Source: WSZJ01 sp964590435 (lineage in GTDB: Bacteria; Planctomycetota; MHYJ01; WSZJ01). From it: 64,000 nt of DNA. The translations under genes and the position numbers were made by a program. The notes under the pieces are model-generated. The model ran no database searches. It was not told where the DNA came from and was given only the letters and a program-made list of their open reading frames with translations. The DNA lies in the NCBI GenBank assembly GCA_964590435.1, contig CAZPWT010000040.1:1-64000 (forward strand), read 5' to 3'. Below are positions 32,155 to 41,268 of the stretch, one piece after another; position 1 is the stretch's first letter, and each line of letters starts with the position of its first letter.

Positions 32155-33943
32155 GGTTGTCGATCACTCCTTCCACGAAGCCTTTGATCCACTCCGGCAC
32201 GTTGGGATCGCCGTCGAGGTCCGTTTCGGAAAACGCATCCAGCGCGTGGTCGGCGAGCTTGAGCCACGGGTGGAGCGACAGGGACTGAAGCCGGTCCCGG
32301 CTGATCCGTTCTCCTTCGTCCGGCGTGACGAGCACGTGCGGCGTGATGAGCAGGATGAGTTCGCGCTTCGAGCGGTTGCGGACTTCCCTGCGGAACAGGA
32401 CGCCCAGAACGGGCAGATCTCCGAGGAAGGGGACCTTCTGTTCGCTGTCGGAGATTTCCTCGCGGATGAGGCCGCCGACGGCGAGCGCCAGGTGGTCCTT
32501 GCCGACGATGACGGCCTCGAGGATGGCCGTGTTGACGGTGTCGACCGGGAACGACGTCACGGCACCGGAGCCGGTCGAGACCGGGAGGCTCGCGCCGCCC
32601 GTGACGACGGAAGAAGACTCCTGGAAGATCGTCAGCGTCACGGTCCGGTCGGCGTTGATGTGCGGGATGATGCGGAGCGTGGTGCCGATCTCCTCGATCT
32701 CGACGGTCGGGGCGAGCTGGTCGGTGACGACGCCGGTCGTGGTGTTGGTCACGACGGTGACGTTCCGGACGAGCGGGCGCTCCTCGCCGACGAAGAGCCG
32801 CGCCTCGCGATTGTTCGAACAGAGCAGGAGCGGCGTTGCGACCGTGCGGATGCGGCGCTCGGTGCTCAGAAGCTGGATCCGGAAGCGGAGGCGCTCGTCG
32901 AGGAACTGGTAGAGGAGCGTCCCTCCCTCGAGCGGGAAATTGCCCGCGCCGAGGACGTATTTGAGGCCCGTCGCGGCCGCGGGAAGGAGCGGGTTGGCGG
33001 GCTGCCCGTCCGGCGGACCGGTCGCCGCGGCATCGTCGGCGATGCTCAGGTCAAAGATCGACTTGAATCCGTCGGCAAGATCCAGCTCGAGGATCTTCAT
33101 TTCGAGGAGAACCTGCGGCGTCGGGCGGTCCAGCTCGAGCACGAGCTTTTCGATTTCGCCGACCGCGCGCTCGTCCGCCGTACGGACGAGGAGCAGGTTC
33201 GAGGTGCGGTTGACCGTGACGTAGATGACCGACTCCTGGCTCATGGCCGCCTCTACATCCGCCTCGGAGACCGCCCCGGGCGATTTCGACCCGTCGGATT
33301 CCGCGCGCCTCTTCGCCATCTCCGCCAGCCGCTCCGGGCTCAAGTCGCGGTCGATGGAGGAGAGCTGCTGCCCCGCGTTGCTCCCCGAACCGCCGCTTCC
33401 ATATTGGCTGCCGTTGACGACGCCCGGGATCAGGCCGTTCTGCGCGGAAGTGTCGGTTGGGCCGGAGGCGTGCGTCTCGAACGCCGTCTCGTCGATGCCG
33501 AGCGACAGGATGACGCGCGGGCCGTACAGGTCGCGAATCTGCGTCGCGATCAGCACGGCGTTGGGGTGCAGAAGCGTAAAGACCTTCGTCTTCGCGTCCC
33601 TGACGACGACCAGGTCGCGCTGGTACTCCTGCGCCGTCATGATCCGCAGCACCCGGGAGGCGGGGTCGTCGCGGTACCAGAGCGATGCGAGCCCACAGAG
33701 CGTCTCCACCGACGTCTTCAGCGAAACGTCGCGCAGAAGAAACGACACGCGCGACTTCGCGGCGTCCTGCGTCGCCACGATGTTGTAGCCCGAGACGTCC
33801 GTCAGCAGCCGGGCGCCGTCGCCGACCGAGGCGTCGCTGAGGCTCACGGACTTGACCCGAATGTCCTCGATGCCGGAAGGGGCCTGCGCGAACGCAGGCG
33901 CCGCGGCGAGAAGGAAAACGGCAAGAGCGATCCTGGTTTTCAT
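32141..33943 (-). CDS. gspD: secretin, GspD/PilQ family
   Basis: The 600-residue protein forms the outer-membrane channel of a type II secretion or type IV pilus machine. The signal peptide is 1-20 (ending AFAQ). N-terminal ring domains follow (about 25-120: DVSLKTSVETLCGLASLWYR; and 200-270: VTVNRTSNLLLVRTADERAV). The secretin core covers about 300-545 and includes TPLLLCSNNREARLFVGEER, IGTTLRIIPHI and the signature QKVPFLGDLPVLGVLFR, ending KRELILLITPHVL. The C-terminal 55 residues are a family-variable tail. It overlaps its GspC/PilP-like neighbour by four bases. Confidence 0.92.
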   Translation of the reverse strand: MKTRIALAVFLLAAAPAFAQAPSGIEDIRVKSVSLSDASVGDGARLLTDVSGYNIVATQDAAKSRVSFLLRDVSLKTSVETLCGLASLWYRDDPASRVLRIMTAQEYQRDLVVVRDAKTKVFTLLHPNAVLIATQIRDLYGPRVILSLGIDETAFETHASGPTDTSAQNGLIPGVVNGSQYGSGGSGSNAGQQLSSIDRDLSPERLAEMAKRRAESDGSKSPGAVSEADVEAAMSQESVIYVTVNRTSNLLLVRTADERAVGEIEKLVLELDRPTPQVLLEMKILELDLADGFKSIFDLSIADDAAATGPPDGQPANPLLPAAATGLKYVLGAGNFPLEGGTLLYQFLDERLRFRIQLLSTERRIRTVATPLLLCSNNREARLFVGEERPLVRNVTVVTNTTTGVVTDQLAPTVEIEEIGTTLRIIPHINADRTVTLTIFQESSSVVTGGASLPVSTGSGAVTSFPVDTVNTAILEAVIVGKDHLALAVGGLIREEISDSEQKVPFLGDLPVLGVLFRREVRNRSKRELILLITPHVLVTPDEGERISRDRLQSLSLHPWLKLADHALDAFSETDLDGDPNVPEWIKGFVEGVIDNHDQH

Positions 33944-34326
33944 CGGAGCAGCACCTCCCTTGATCCGGGCATGAACTCCACCCGCACACCAGCCGGGCCG
34001 ATCTCCTTCACCAGCATTTCGGCCCACGCGCCCCCCAGTCCCACGCGGTCTCCTGCGTGAACGAGGAGCGCGGGGCTTTTGTCGACTTCGAGAAGCGCCG
34101 CGGCAGGCCGTCCTTCGGCCTCCATGACGCCGCGGACCGCAACCGCGGGAACCACGACAGGCGTCTCCCGGCCGGGAGCGCCACCCTGCTCCCGCCGGCG
34201 GGCCTCCTCGAGCGCCCGCTTCATCGCCTCGTCCGCTTCCGTCGGGTCCGAAGCCGGGTCTTCACCGAGGGCGAAGGGAACGAGGAGAAACACGAAAAGA
34301 ACGGTGGGGATCCAGGTGCGCATCAC
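33940..34326 (-). CDS. GspC/PilP-like periplasmic protein
   Basis: The 128-residue product has an N-terminal signal or anchor (IPTVLFVFLLVPFALG), then a charged coiled-coil-like stretch (DEAMKRALEEARRREQGG). A small beta domain follows with VRGVMEAEGRPAAALLEVDK, VHAGDRVGLGG, then the V-x-x-I / V-R-V-E-F pattern. This is the homology-region fold shared by GspC and PilP, which links the inner-membrane platform to the secretin. Position directly before the secretin and after GspF supports the role. Start is ATGATG; either ATG is possible. Confidence 0.7.
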   Translation of the reverse strand: MMRTWIPTVLFVFLLVPFALGEDPASDPTEADEAMKRALEEARRREQGGAPGRETPVVVPAVAVRGVMEAEGRPAAALLEVDKSPALLVHAGDRVGLGGAWAEMLVKEIGPAGVRVEFMPGSREVLLR

Positions 34327-35534
34327 TTGCCTCCCACGATGGAGTAGATGGCGAGGAAGAAGGCCAGGTAGACGAAGCCGACGATGCCGCCGACGACGAT
34401 GATGACAACGGGTTCGATGATGGCGCCGAGGCGCCGGATGAGGACCTGCAGCCGGGCCTCGTGGAACCCCGCGACCTGGAGCAGGACCTCGTCGAGCGTC
34501 CCGGAGCGTTCGCCGACGGCGACCATGCTGGCGAGCATGGGATAAAAGGGACCGGGAACGGAAAGCGGCTCCGACAGCGGGGAACCCTGGAGGATGCGTT
34601 CGCGGGAAGCGCGGACGACGGCGGCGGAGCGGGCGTTGGAGAGGAGGGGCGCGACGACGTCGAGGGCGTCGGTGATGCGGACGCCGCTGGCGACGAGGAC
34701 GCCGAGGTTACGCGCGAAGGTGGACGTTTCGGCGAGCCGCACGATGCGGCCGACGACCGGGCCGCGGAGAATGAGCCCGTCCGTCGCAAGCCGGCCGGGC
34801 GGCCAGGCGCGCAGAACCGCCAGCACCGCCGCGCCCGCCGCCAGCCCGATGCCGATCCCCGCCGCGTGCTGCTGCACGAACGCCGAGATGTCGACGAGCA
34901 GCTGCGTGACCGGAGGGAGCTTCCGGTGGAACCCCAGCAGGAACTTCGTCAGCTTCGGGATCAGCGCGATCATCATGAACGCCACGACGCCGACGGCCAG
35001 CACGAGGACGATCGCAGGGTACGCCAGCGCCGTCATCACGCTCTGCCGGAGAAGCCGGCGCCGCTCCATCGAGTCCGCGGCCCGGTTCAGCACCTCCTCC
35101 AGGATCCCCGTCGCCTCCCCGAGCTTCACCATCGTCACCGCCACCCGCGGGAAGCACCGGTGCTCCAACAGCGCGTCGCTGAAGCTCACCCCGGCGCGGA
35201 TCCGCTCCGACACATGCCTCCAGGTCCACGCCATCGAACCCCGGAGGCTCTGAAGCGCGCACGTCTCCAGCGCGCTGGTGAGCGGCAGCCCGCTTCCCAG
35301 CATGAACGCGATCTGCTGCAGGCCGAGTTCCACGTCCTCGGAGCGCGGGCGCGCGACCCGGTGCCACAGCGGGCGGTCCGGCCCGCCGGCCGGTTCGGCC
35401 GCGCCGCGCACCTCGAGCGTCACGAGCCCGTCCGTGCGCAGGCTCTGAAGCAGCGCGCCCTCGGACGCGGCGCTTCCGGAGCCACGCTTCGTGCGGCCTT
35501 CGGCGTCTTTCGCGATCCAGGTGAAGGTGGGCAT
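34323..35534 (-). CDS. gspF: inner-membrane platform protein, GspF/PilC family
   Basis: The 403-residue product has the family's two repeated cytoplasmic domains and three membrane regions, near 174-201 (AYPAIVLVLAVGVVAFMMIA), about 224-244, and the C-terminal VVIIVVGGIVGFVYLAFFLA. Conserved pieces include LGLQQIAFMLGSGLPLTSAL, VKLGEATGILEEVLNRAAD and MVAVGERSGTLDEVLLQVA. It works with the ATPases to add or extract pilins. It follows gspE by eight bases and overlaps the GspC/PilP-like gene. Confidence 0.93.
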   Translation of the reverse strand: MPTFTWIAKDAEGRTKRGSGSAASEGALLQSLRTDGLVTLEVRGAAEPAGGPDRPLWHRVARPRSEDVELGLQQIAFMLGSGLPLTSALETCALQSLRGSMAWTWRHVSERIRAGVSFSDALLEHRCFPRVAVTMVKLGEATGILEEVLNRAADSMERRRLLRQSVMTALAYPAIVLVLAVGVVAFMMIALIPKLTKFLLGFHRKLPPVTQLLVDISAFVQQHAAGIGIGLAAGAAVLAVLRAWPPGRLATDGLILRGPVVGRIVRLAETSTFARNLGVLVASGVRITDALDVVAPLLSNARSAAVVRASRERILQGSPLSEPLSVPGPFYPMLASMVAVGERSGTLDEVLLQVAGFHEARLQVLIRRLGAIIEPVVIIVVGGIVGFVYLAFFLAIYSIVGGK

Positions 35535-35542
35535 GGGGTTCC

Positions 35543-37339
35543 TCAGATCGCCACCGCGGCGAGGACTTCGGGGAGGGAAGTGACGCCCGCGGCGAGCTTG
35601 GCGAGGGCGTCCTCGCGCATCGCGGGGAGATGGCGTTCGCGCGCGATCTCGAGGATCCGCGGTTCGCCGGCGCCGCGCGCGATCTCGGCGGAGAGCGTTT
35701 CGTCGAGCGACAGCAGCTCGAACAGCCCGACGCGCCCGCTGTAGCCGCGGCCGGCGCAGTGGATGCACCCTGCCGGCCGGTACGCCGGAATCCCCGCGGC
35801 CTCCGCGCTTCCCAGCGCGCGCGCTTCGGCTGCAGCAAGCGTTCCTTCGCGGCGGCAGTGGGGGCAGAGGCGACGGACGAGGCGCTGGGAGGCGACGAGG
35901 CCGAGCGTGGCGCCGATGAGGTAACGGTCGACGCCCATGTCGGCGAGGCGCGTGACGGCGCTGGCGGCCGAATTGGTGTGAAGCGTGGCGAGGACGAGGT
36001 GCCCCGTGAGGGCAGCCTTGATGGCGATGTCGCAAGTCTCGCGGTCGCGGATCTCGCCGATCATAATCACGTCGGGGTCGTGGCGGAGAATGCTGCGAAG
36101 CGCCTTCTCGAATGTGATTTTCTGGGCGGGATCGACCTCGACCTGGGCGACGCCCTCGATGTCGTATTCGACGGGGTCGAGGACCGCGATCGCGTTGACG
36201 GCGCGCTGGGCGATGATCCTGCGGAGGGCCGCGTAGAACGTCGTGGTCTTCCCGCAGCCGGTCGGCCCCGTCGCCAGCAGCAGGCCGTGCGGCCGGCGGA
36301 TCTCGCGCTCGAACAGCTCCAGGTCGCGCGCGCTCATCCCGAGCCGCTCCAGCGTCAGCTGCTCCATGTCCATCGCGAGGAGGCGCATGGAAGCGCGCTC
36401 GCCGTGCTTGGTGGGAAGCGTCGCGACGCGGATGTCGACCTTGTCCTGTGCGCCGAAGGCGTGGGTGAAGCGGCCGTCCTGCGGGGCGCGCTTTTCGGCG
36501 ATGTCCATGCCGCCGAGGATCTTGATGCGGCTGAGGAGTTCGGGGTGTGTTTCCGGCGGGAGGCGGCGGAACTCCTCGAGCTGGCCGTCGACGCGGAGGC
36601 GGACGCGGACGCCGGACTTTTCGGGATCGATGTGGACGTCGGAGGCCTGACGCAGCCACGCGGCGTAGAGGATTTCGCTGCACAGGGCGACAGGATCGGC
36701 GGGGTCGGTGGCGATTGCGGCGTCCCCGTAGACGCGCCGGAGGACCTGACGGAGCGACGCGGGTTCCGCGAGCCACGGCTGGAGCGGGACATCGATGTAG
36801 CGTTCCAGGGCGCGCAGGGCCGCGGTGTCGCCCGGGTCGGCGCAGGCAACGTGGACACGCCCGTCGACGAGGCACAAAGGGAGAACCTGGCGCCGCAGCG
36901 CAAGCGTGGCGGGGACGCGCAGCGCCCATGCGGGGTCGATCTTGACGAGGCGGACGTCGAGCTCGACGGGGACTCCGGGGCCGGCGGCGGACGCGTCGGT
37001 CTCGAAGCCGACGAGCCACGCTCCGCCGCCCGCCGGAACGATCCGCGCAATCCGGCCCGCCCGGCGGGATTCGCCTCCCGCCCAGCGGAGGACGGCTTCG
37101 GCGCGAACCCCCGTGGACGGTGCGCCGGCCCCGCTTCCCTCGGGGACCAGCACCCCCGCGCCGCCGTCCGAGACGTCCTTCACCACTCCCTCCCACGTCG
37201 CGCCGTCGGCAGAGATCGTCGCGCGGCACGGGTACGCGGGCGGAAGGCGGACGAAACGCCGGCGCTCGCGGGCGCGGGGCGTGTCCGAAGGGCGCGCGGC
37301 AGCGGCGCCGGGGGGCTGCATGGGAAGCGGGTTGGTCAT
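35543..37339 (-). CDS. gspE: secretion ATPase GspE/PilB with N-terminal PilZ domain
   Basis: The 598-residue product has an extra N-terminal PilZ domain (about 24-115). It carries both cyclic-di-GMP motifs: RxxxR in RRRFVR (R27, R31) and DxSxxG in DVSDGG (55-60), closing with GFETD. A GspE N-terminal domain follows (about 125-205). The ATPase comes next, with DVHIDP (234-239), IRVATLPTKHGERASMRLL, Walker A GPTGCGKTTT (358-367) and IMIGEIRDRET. A C-terminal zinc tetracysteine has CPHC and CIHC. PilZ and assembly ATPase are usually separate proteins. The fusion suggests direct control of secretion by c-di-GMP. It overlaps pilT by four bases. Confidence 0.93.
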   Translation of the reverse strand: MTNPLPMQPPGAAAARPSDTPRARERRRFVRLPPAYPCRATISADGATWEGVVKDVSDGGAGVLVPEGSGAGAPSTGVRAEAVLRWAGGESRRAGRIARIVPAGGGAWLVGFETDASAAGPGVPVELDVRLVKIDPAWALRVPATLALRRQVLPLCLVDGRVHVACADPGDTAALRALERYIDVPLQPWLAEPASLRQVLRRVYGDAAIATDPADPVALCSEILYAAWLRQASDVHIDPEKSGVRVRLRVDGQLEEFRRLPPETHPELLSRIKILGGMDIAEKRAPQDGRFTHAFGAQDKVDIRVATLPTKHGERASMRLLAMDMEQLTLERLGMSARDLELFEREIRRPHGLLLATGPTGCGKTTTFYAALRRIIAQRAVNAIAVLDPVEYDIEGVAQVEVDPAQKITFEKALRSILRHDPDVIMIGEIRDRETCDIAIKAALTGHLVLATLHTNSAASAVTRLADMGVDRYLIGATLGLVASQRLVRRLCPHCRREGTLAAAEARALGSAEAAGIPAYRPAGCIHCAGRGYSGRVGLFELLSLDETLSAEIARGAGEPRILEIARERHLPAMREDALAKLAAGVTSLPEVLAAVAI

Positions 37340-38478
37340 GGCCGCCCTCCGCGCGCCGGCGACCGGCGCGTGCGCGACGCCGCGCGGTCGCGCACGAGCG
37401 CGGGGTTCCGCGACGTCCCGTGCGCCGTCGCCTCGGAGACGTGCCCTTCCACGAGCAGGCGCGCCAGGTCCTCCTCGAGCGTCTGCATCCCGAGTCCGAA
37501 CCCGCCCTCCATCGCCGCGTAGATCTGCGGGCTCTTCCCGGTCGCCACCAGGTGCGCGATGGCCGGCGTCATCACGAGGATCTCGCTCGCGACGACGCGG
37601 CCGCGGCGCGCGCCGCCTGCGCCGTCCGCCGGGATGAGGTGCTGCGCGACGATGGCGCGGAGCACGAGCGAGAGCTGCTGCCGGATCCCCGCCTGCTCGT
37701 CGGCGGGGAAGACCGACACGAGCCGCTCGAGCGTCCCGACGCAGTCGCCCGCGTGGACCGTCGTGAAGACGAGATGCCCCGTCTCCGCCGCACGGATCGC
37801 CGTCCGGATCGTCTCCAGGTCGCGGATTTCACCGACCAGGATCACGTCCGGGTCCTCGCGCAGGCCCGCCACGAGCGCGTCGTTGAAGCTCGATGCATCC
37901 GACCCGACCTGCCGCTGGTTCACCAGGCTCAGCGCCGGCGAGTGGATGTACTCGATCGGGTCCTCGATCGTGACGATGTGCGCCCGCCGCGTCGTGTTGA
38001 TCCGGTCGATCATCGCCGCCAGCGTCGTGCTCTTCCCCGCCCCCGTCGGTCCCGCCACCACCACCATCCCGTCCGGCAGCTCCGCAAACCGGTACAGCGA
38101 CTCCGGAAGGCCCAGCTCCGGGAGGCTCCTGAAGCGGTCCTCGAGGCGGCGGATCGCGGCCGCCGTGCCGCCGAGGCGGCGGAACACGTTGAAGCGGAAC
38201 CGCGCCGTGCCGGCCGCGGTCATGGCGCCGTCCTGCGAGCCGGTGGCCTCCAGCCCGCGCGTCCCGCTCCATGCGGTGAGTTCGCGGCAACAGGCGTCGA
38301 CGTCCTCCTTCGAGAGCGTCTTCCCGTCCGGCACCAGCTCCCCGTGGACGCGGTAGATCGCCGGCATCCCCGGCGCCAGGTGCAGGTCGGACGCGTCGCG
38401 CCGGACGCACTCGCGCAGCAGCGCTTCCAGCGCGCTCGCGCAGCCTGTTGGCGGTTTCCCTTCGAGGATCAGATCCAT
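37336..38478 (-). CDS. pilT: retraction-type ATPase PilT
   Basis: The 380-residue hexameric ATPase of the PilT class depolymerises pili or pseudopili. The N-terminal domain has CVRRDASDLHLAPGMPAIYR. Walker A is GPTGAGKSTT (about 143-152), then VTIEDPIEYIHSP, DPDVILVGEIRDLETIRTAI, AAETGHLVFTTVHAGD and the IVAQHLIP region. The basic C-terminal tail (TRRSPARGGRP) is unusual. Presence of PilT beside a GspE in one operon points to a dynamic pilus rather than a pure type II secretion system. The start overlaps the PilO/GspM-like gene by ten bases. Confidence 0.92.
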   Translation of the reverse strand: MDLILEGKPPTGCASALEALLRECVRRDASDLHLAPGMPAIYRVHGELVPDGKTLSKEDVDACCRELTAWSGTRGLEATGSQDGAMTAAGTARFRFNVFRRLGGTAAAIRRLEDRFRSLPELGLPESLYRFAELPDGMVVVAGPTGAGKSTTLAAMIDRINTTRRAHIVTIEDPIEYIHSPALSLVNQRQVGSDASSFNDALVAGLREDPDVILVGEIRDLETIRTAIRAAETGHLVFTTVHAGDCVGTLERLVSVFPADEQAGIRQQLSLVLRAIVAQHLIPADGAGGARRGRVVASEILVMTPAIAHLVATGKSPQIYAAMEGGFGLGMQTLEEDLARLLVEGHVSEATAHGTSRNPALVRDRAASRTRRSPARGGRP

Positions 38479-39038
38479 AGCACCAGCGTCCACTCGCGGG
38501 ATTCGTGTTCGTTCGCGGCCGGCGCAAGCCGGAGTTTCAGCACCACCGCGTCCTGCAGCGTTTCGCGGATGCCCGCCAGCAGGGCCACGACGTCCGCGTA
38601 CTTCCCGCGGAATCGCAGGGACCGGACGCGCGCGGGCGACCCGGCCGGCGCAGAGCGAACCTGTTCGTCCATCGGCTTCGGCAAGGCCCCGGCGAGCTCG
38701 GCGCCGCCGGACCGATCTTCCAGCAGGAGCAGCCGGTGCCCGTGCAGCAGCGAAGCCAGGAGCTCCCCCGCCTGCGCAGGAGTTCTCGAGTCGCAGCATC
38801 CGGCGGAGGCCTGAGCGTTTCCTGAGGGAGTCCCTTTCACTTCAAACTCCGCCAGCACCCGCCTCTGCTCCTCGATGGCGATCCTGGCCGGCCGGGCCTG
38901 TTCGGCCCCGGCGATCGCGTCTTCCTCCGCAGAGTAGCGCCTCAGCTCCGGCCGTGCATGCAGGTGCACATACGCCAGGGCGACGAGAAGGGCGGGGGCG
39001 AGGGAGACGAGCATCTTCTGCCGGCGATCGGGTTTCAT
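38469..39038 (-). CDS. PilO/GspM-like inner-membrane assembly protein
   Basis: The 189-residue product has a short cytoplasmic start, one membrane helix (about 9-27, MLVSLAPALLVALAYVHLH) and a coiled-coil-like segment (AEEDAIAGAEQARPARIAIE). A periplasmic ferredoxin-like domain follows (VRSLRFRGKYADVVALLAGI, then VVLKLRLAP). This is the build of PilO and GspM. An odd CC pair occurs in the linker (SAGCCDSRT). It starts four bases inside the end of the GspL/PilN-like gene and precedes pilT. Confidence 0.7.
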   Translation of the reverse strand: MKPDRRQKMLVSLAPALLVALAYVHLHARPELRRYSAEEDAIAGAEQARPARIAIEEQRRVLAEFEVKGTPSGNAQASAGCCDSRTPAQAGELLASLLHGHRLLLLEDRSGGAELAGALPKPMDEQVRSAPAGSPARVRSLRFRGKYADVVALLAGIRETLQDAVVLKLRLAPAANEHESREWTLVLWI

Positions 39039-40336
39039 CGTTCTCCCCTGGGTGCGGCCGATGCGCGCTGAGGCGCGGGGCCGATGCGGATTTCGAAGGA
39101 GTAGAGGCCTGCGGCGTTCAGCGACCGGGGTCCCGTGGATGCGCTCCGGCCCCCGGCCTCCAGCGCGTCCGAAAGCGAACCGGCGAGGACATCCACGGCG
39201 CCCGCCTTCACGCTGAGGCCGCGGATCGATCCGGTGTCCCAGGCCAGATCAAGCTCCGTGACGAGCACGCCCGCGGGACGGTGCATCGCCAGGTGTTCGA
39301 GAACGCGTTTCAGGTGGTCCGACCGCGGGAGCGCTGCCGGGGACGCGATCGAGGCGCGCTTCGCCGCAACGTCTGCCTTGAGACGCGCGAGGTCTTCCGA
39401 CGGCGCGCGCGCCGCCGCGAGCCGCGCCGCGATCTCCCGCGACCGCGTCCGCAGGGTCCACGCATGCCACCCGCAGGCCGCCATCGTGAGCGCGGCAAAC
39501 GCGACCGCCAGCACGACGAGTCGGAACGCCCCGACCGGTCTCTCCTCCGGACGAATCGCCGCCACCGCCGGCTCCGCCGCGTCCAGCACCCCGGCCCACG
39601 CCTCCAGCCACCACCTCAACGACGCGTCGTCGCTGAGCCGGAACACGGTCAGGCCTTCGAGGTCCGCAGGCTCCGTGGCGGAAGAGGCGACGAGGCACTC
39701 CGTGGCGGATTCGGCTCCGGCGATGGCGCGCAGTGTCCTCGCACCGGCGGCCGGGAGAATGGAGGCGCGCAGGCCGGTGCGATCCGGGTCCTGCACGACG
39801 GCGTACAGGCCGCGCCAGATCTCGAGGCGGCCCCAGCCGGTGCCGCCGCCCTCTGCGTCGAGGCGGGCGGGAAGCGCCGCCGGGTGGACGATCCCGGCGA
39901 GGCGGCCGCCGAGCGAGCGGACGGCGTCCTGCACGCGTTCGCGATCGGCGCGAGGCATCTGGACGACCTGGAATTCCCGCTCCCGGCCGGCGCCGCGCAG
40001 GCCGCGCCATCCGAGCGCGGATTCCGCGGGCCCCATGCCCGACACGACCTGCGCTTCGTACGCCAGCGCCTGCCCGAGTTCCGAGTCCTTCAGGTTCCGC
40101 ACCGCGTCCGCGTTCAGCTTGAGCACCTGCACGAAGACGTCGTCCGTCAGCACCCACACCGGCCCGCGCAGTTTTCCGCCCGGCCGCGTGGCGGCCTCGA
40201 TCAAGTCCGCCAGCGTTCCCTGCGCCAGGCGTTCGGACGGCTGAAGCGCCGTGATGCGCAGCGGCGAGCCGGCGACCTCGACTCTCGCGAGGAGGCCGTG
40301 CTGGATGACGAGCAGCGTCAGGCGGGGAACGGTCAT
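39035..40336 (-). CDS. GspL / PilM-PilN-like fused assembly protein
   Basis: The product has 433 residues. The cytoplasmic N-terminal half resembles an actin-like PilM/GspL domain (VWVLTDDVFVQVLKLNADAV, LGQALAYEAQVVSGM, LGGRLAGIVHPAALPARLDA). One membrane helix lies near 262-281 (FRLVVLAVAFAALTMAACGW). A coiled coil follows (REIAARLAAARAPSEDLARL), then a periplasmic PilN-like domain. Combining PilM- and PilN-like parts in one chain is the GspL arrangement. It recruits the secretion ATPase to the inner-membrane platform. It begins one base after the pseudopilin stop. Confidence 0.72.
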   Translation of the reverse strand: MTVPRLTLLVIQHGLLARVEVAGSPLRITALQPSERLAQGTLADLIEAATRPGGKLRGPVWVLTDDVFVQVLKLNADAVRNLKDSELGQALAYEAQVVSGMGPAESALGWRGLRGAGREREFQVVQMPRADRERVQDAVRSLGGRLAGIVHPAALPARLDAEGGGTGWGRLEIWRGLYAVVQDPDRTGLRASILPAAGARTLRAIAGAESATECLVASSATEPADLEGLTVFRLSDDASLRWWLEAWAGVLDAAEPAVAAIRPEERPVGAFRLVVLAVAFAALTMAACGWHAWTLRTRSREIAARLAAARAPSEDLARLKADVAAKRASIASPAALPRSDHLKRVLEHLAMHRPAGVLVTELDLAWDTGSIRGLSVKAGAVDVLAGSLSDALEAGGRSASTGPRSLNAAGLYSFEIRIGPAPQRASAAPRGER

Positions 40337-40337
40337 G

Positions 40338-41264
40338 TCAGGGAATCTCCACGCGCACTTCGGGAAGGCCGCCCTCGACGACGGTCACGGGAACGATGGC
40401 GCTTCGCGGAACAGCTCCGATCGGGTCCTCGCTCCCCGGGATTCCCCCGGTCACGAGATACGCGCGGACCGCGCGCGGGCCGATGGAGGCGAGATAGGGC
40501 CCGCCGGCCGGCAGCACGATCTCGGCGCCGGACGTGGCGGCGGCGTCCCACTGGGCGATGGTCTGGAGTACGCCGTTGACCGGGCCGTAGAGCCGCAGGA
40601 CGACGGCCGAACCGGCCGGCACCGAGGACGGAATAACCGCGCGGAACGTCAGTTGCCCCAGGTGCCTCGGCCCTTCGAGCGGCGCGGTGCTGCTGTGGAT
40701 CGTCACCGACAGGTCGGCGTCGTAACCGGAGCCGCCGGACGCGCCGTTCGCGCCGAGACTGCGCAGGATCGCCGCCTCGTCGCCGGCGATCGCGACGACA
40801 CCGTCGGCCTTCCGGAACTCGAACGCGCCGTCCCAGCCGTCGCGGAAGCGGGTCTTTCCCACACCCAGCTGCAGATAAGGCCCGCGCCAGCCCGCAGGCA
40901 GCCGCACTTCGACATCCCCCGCCGGGCTTCCAATCGCGAACGCGGGCAGCGCCAGCGGTTTCTTCCACAGCTCCTGGTCCGTCGAGCCGTCCCCGAGCAC
41001 GACCGGCAGCCTCCCGACGTCCGCCACGAAACCGCGGATCCACGGCGACCCGTCCGGCAGCCGCTCGCCCTTCGGCCCGATCACCGCTTCCTCCCACGCC
41101 GTCATCGACGCGCGCGTCGCGTCGTAGCGCGACTGGTCGACGAGTCCTTCCGTGGAAGTCACGGCCACGGTGGCCAGGAGGACCAGGACGAACAGGACCA
41201 CGACCAGCTCGACCAGCGTGAGGCCGGAGCGGGGCGAGTTCCCTGCAGGGTGGAGGAAGCGCAT
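40338..41264 (-). CDS. pseudopilin, second in the operon
   Basis: The 308-residue product has the prepilin signal: leader of 14 residues ending in glycine, then LTLVELVVVLFVLVLLATVA with the +5 glutamate. Leucine at +1 is less common than phenylalanine. The head is large: a segment with WRGPYLQLGVGKTRFRDGWD and FEFRKADG, similar to the pseudopilin at 41269-41937, followed by a beta-rich C-terminal domain of about 140 residues ending VVEGGLPEVRVEIP. It may be a minor, tip-located pseudopilin. It lies four bases after the preceding pseudopilin gene. Confidence 0.82.
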   Translation of the reverse strand: MRFLHPAGNSPRSGLTLVELVVVLFVLVLLATVAVTSTEGLVDQSRYDATRASMTAWEEAVIGPKGERLPDGSPWIRGFVADVGRLPVVLGDGSTDQELWKKPLALPAFAIGSPAGDVEVRLPAGWRGPYLQLGVGKTRFRDGWDGAFEFRKADGVVAIAGDEAAILRSLGANGASGGSGYDADLSVTIHSSTAPLEGPRHLGQLTFRAVIPSSVPAGSAVVLRLYGPVNGVLQTIAQWDAAATSGAEIVLPAGGPYLASIGPRAVRAYLVTGGIPGSEDPIGAVPRSAIVPVTVVEGGLPEVRVEIP

Positions 41265-41268
41265 GGGT

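Noticed and set aside
34323..37229. Very long minus-strand open frame spanning GspF and GspE
   Set aside because: Only its last 404 codons encode GspF; the rest is an arginine- and proline-rich shadow of the GspE frame, kept open by high G+C.
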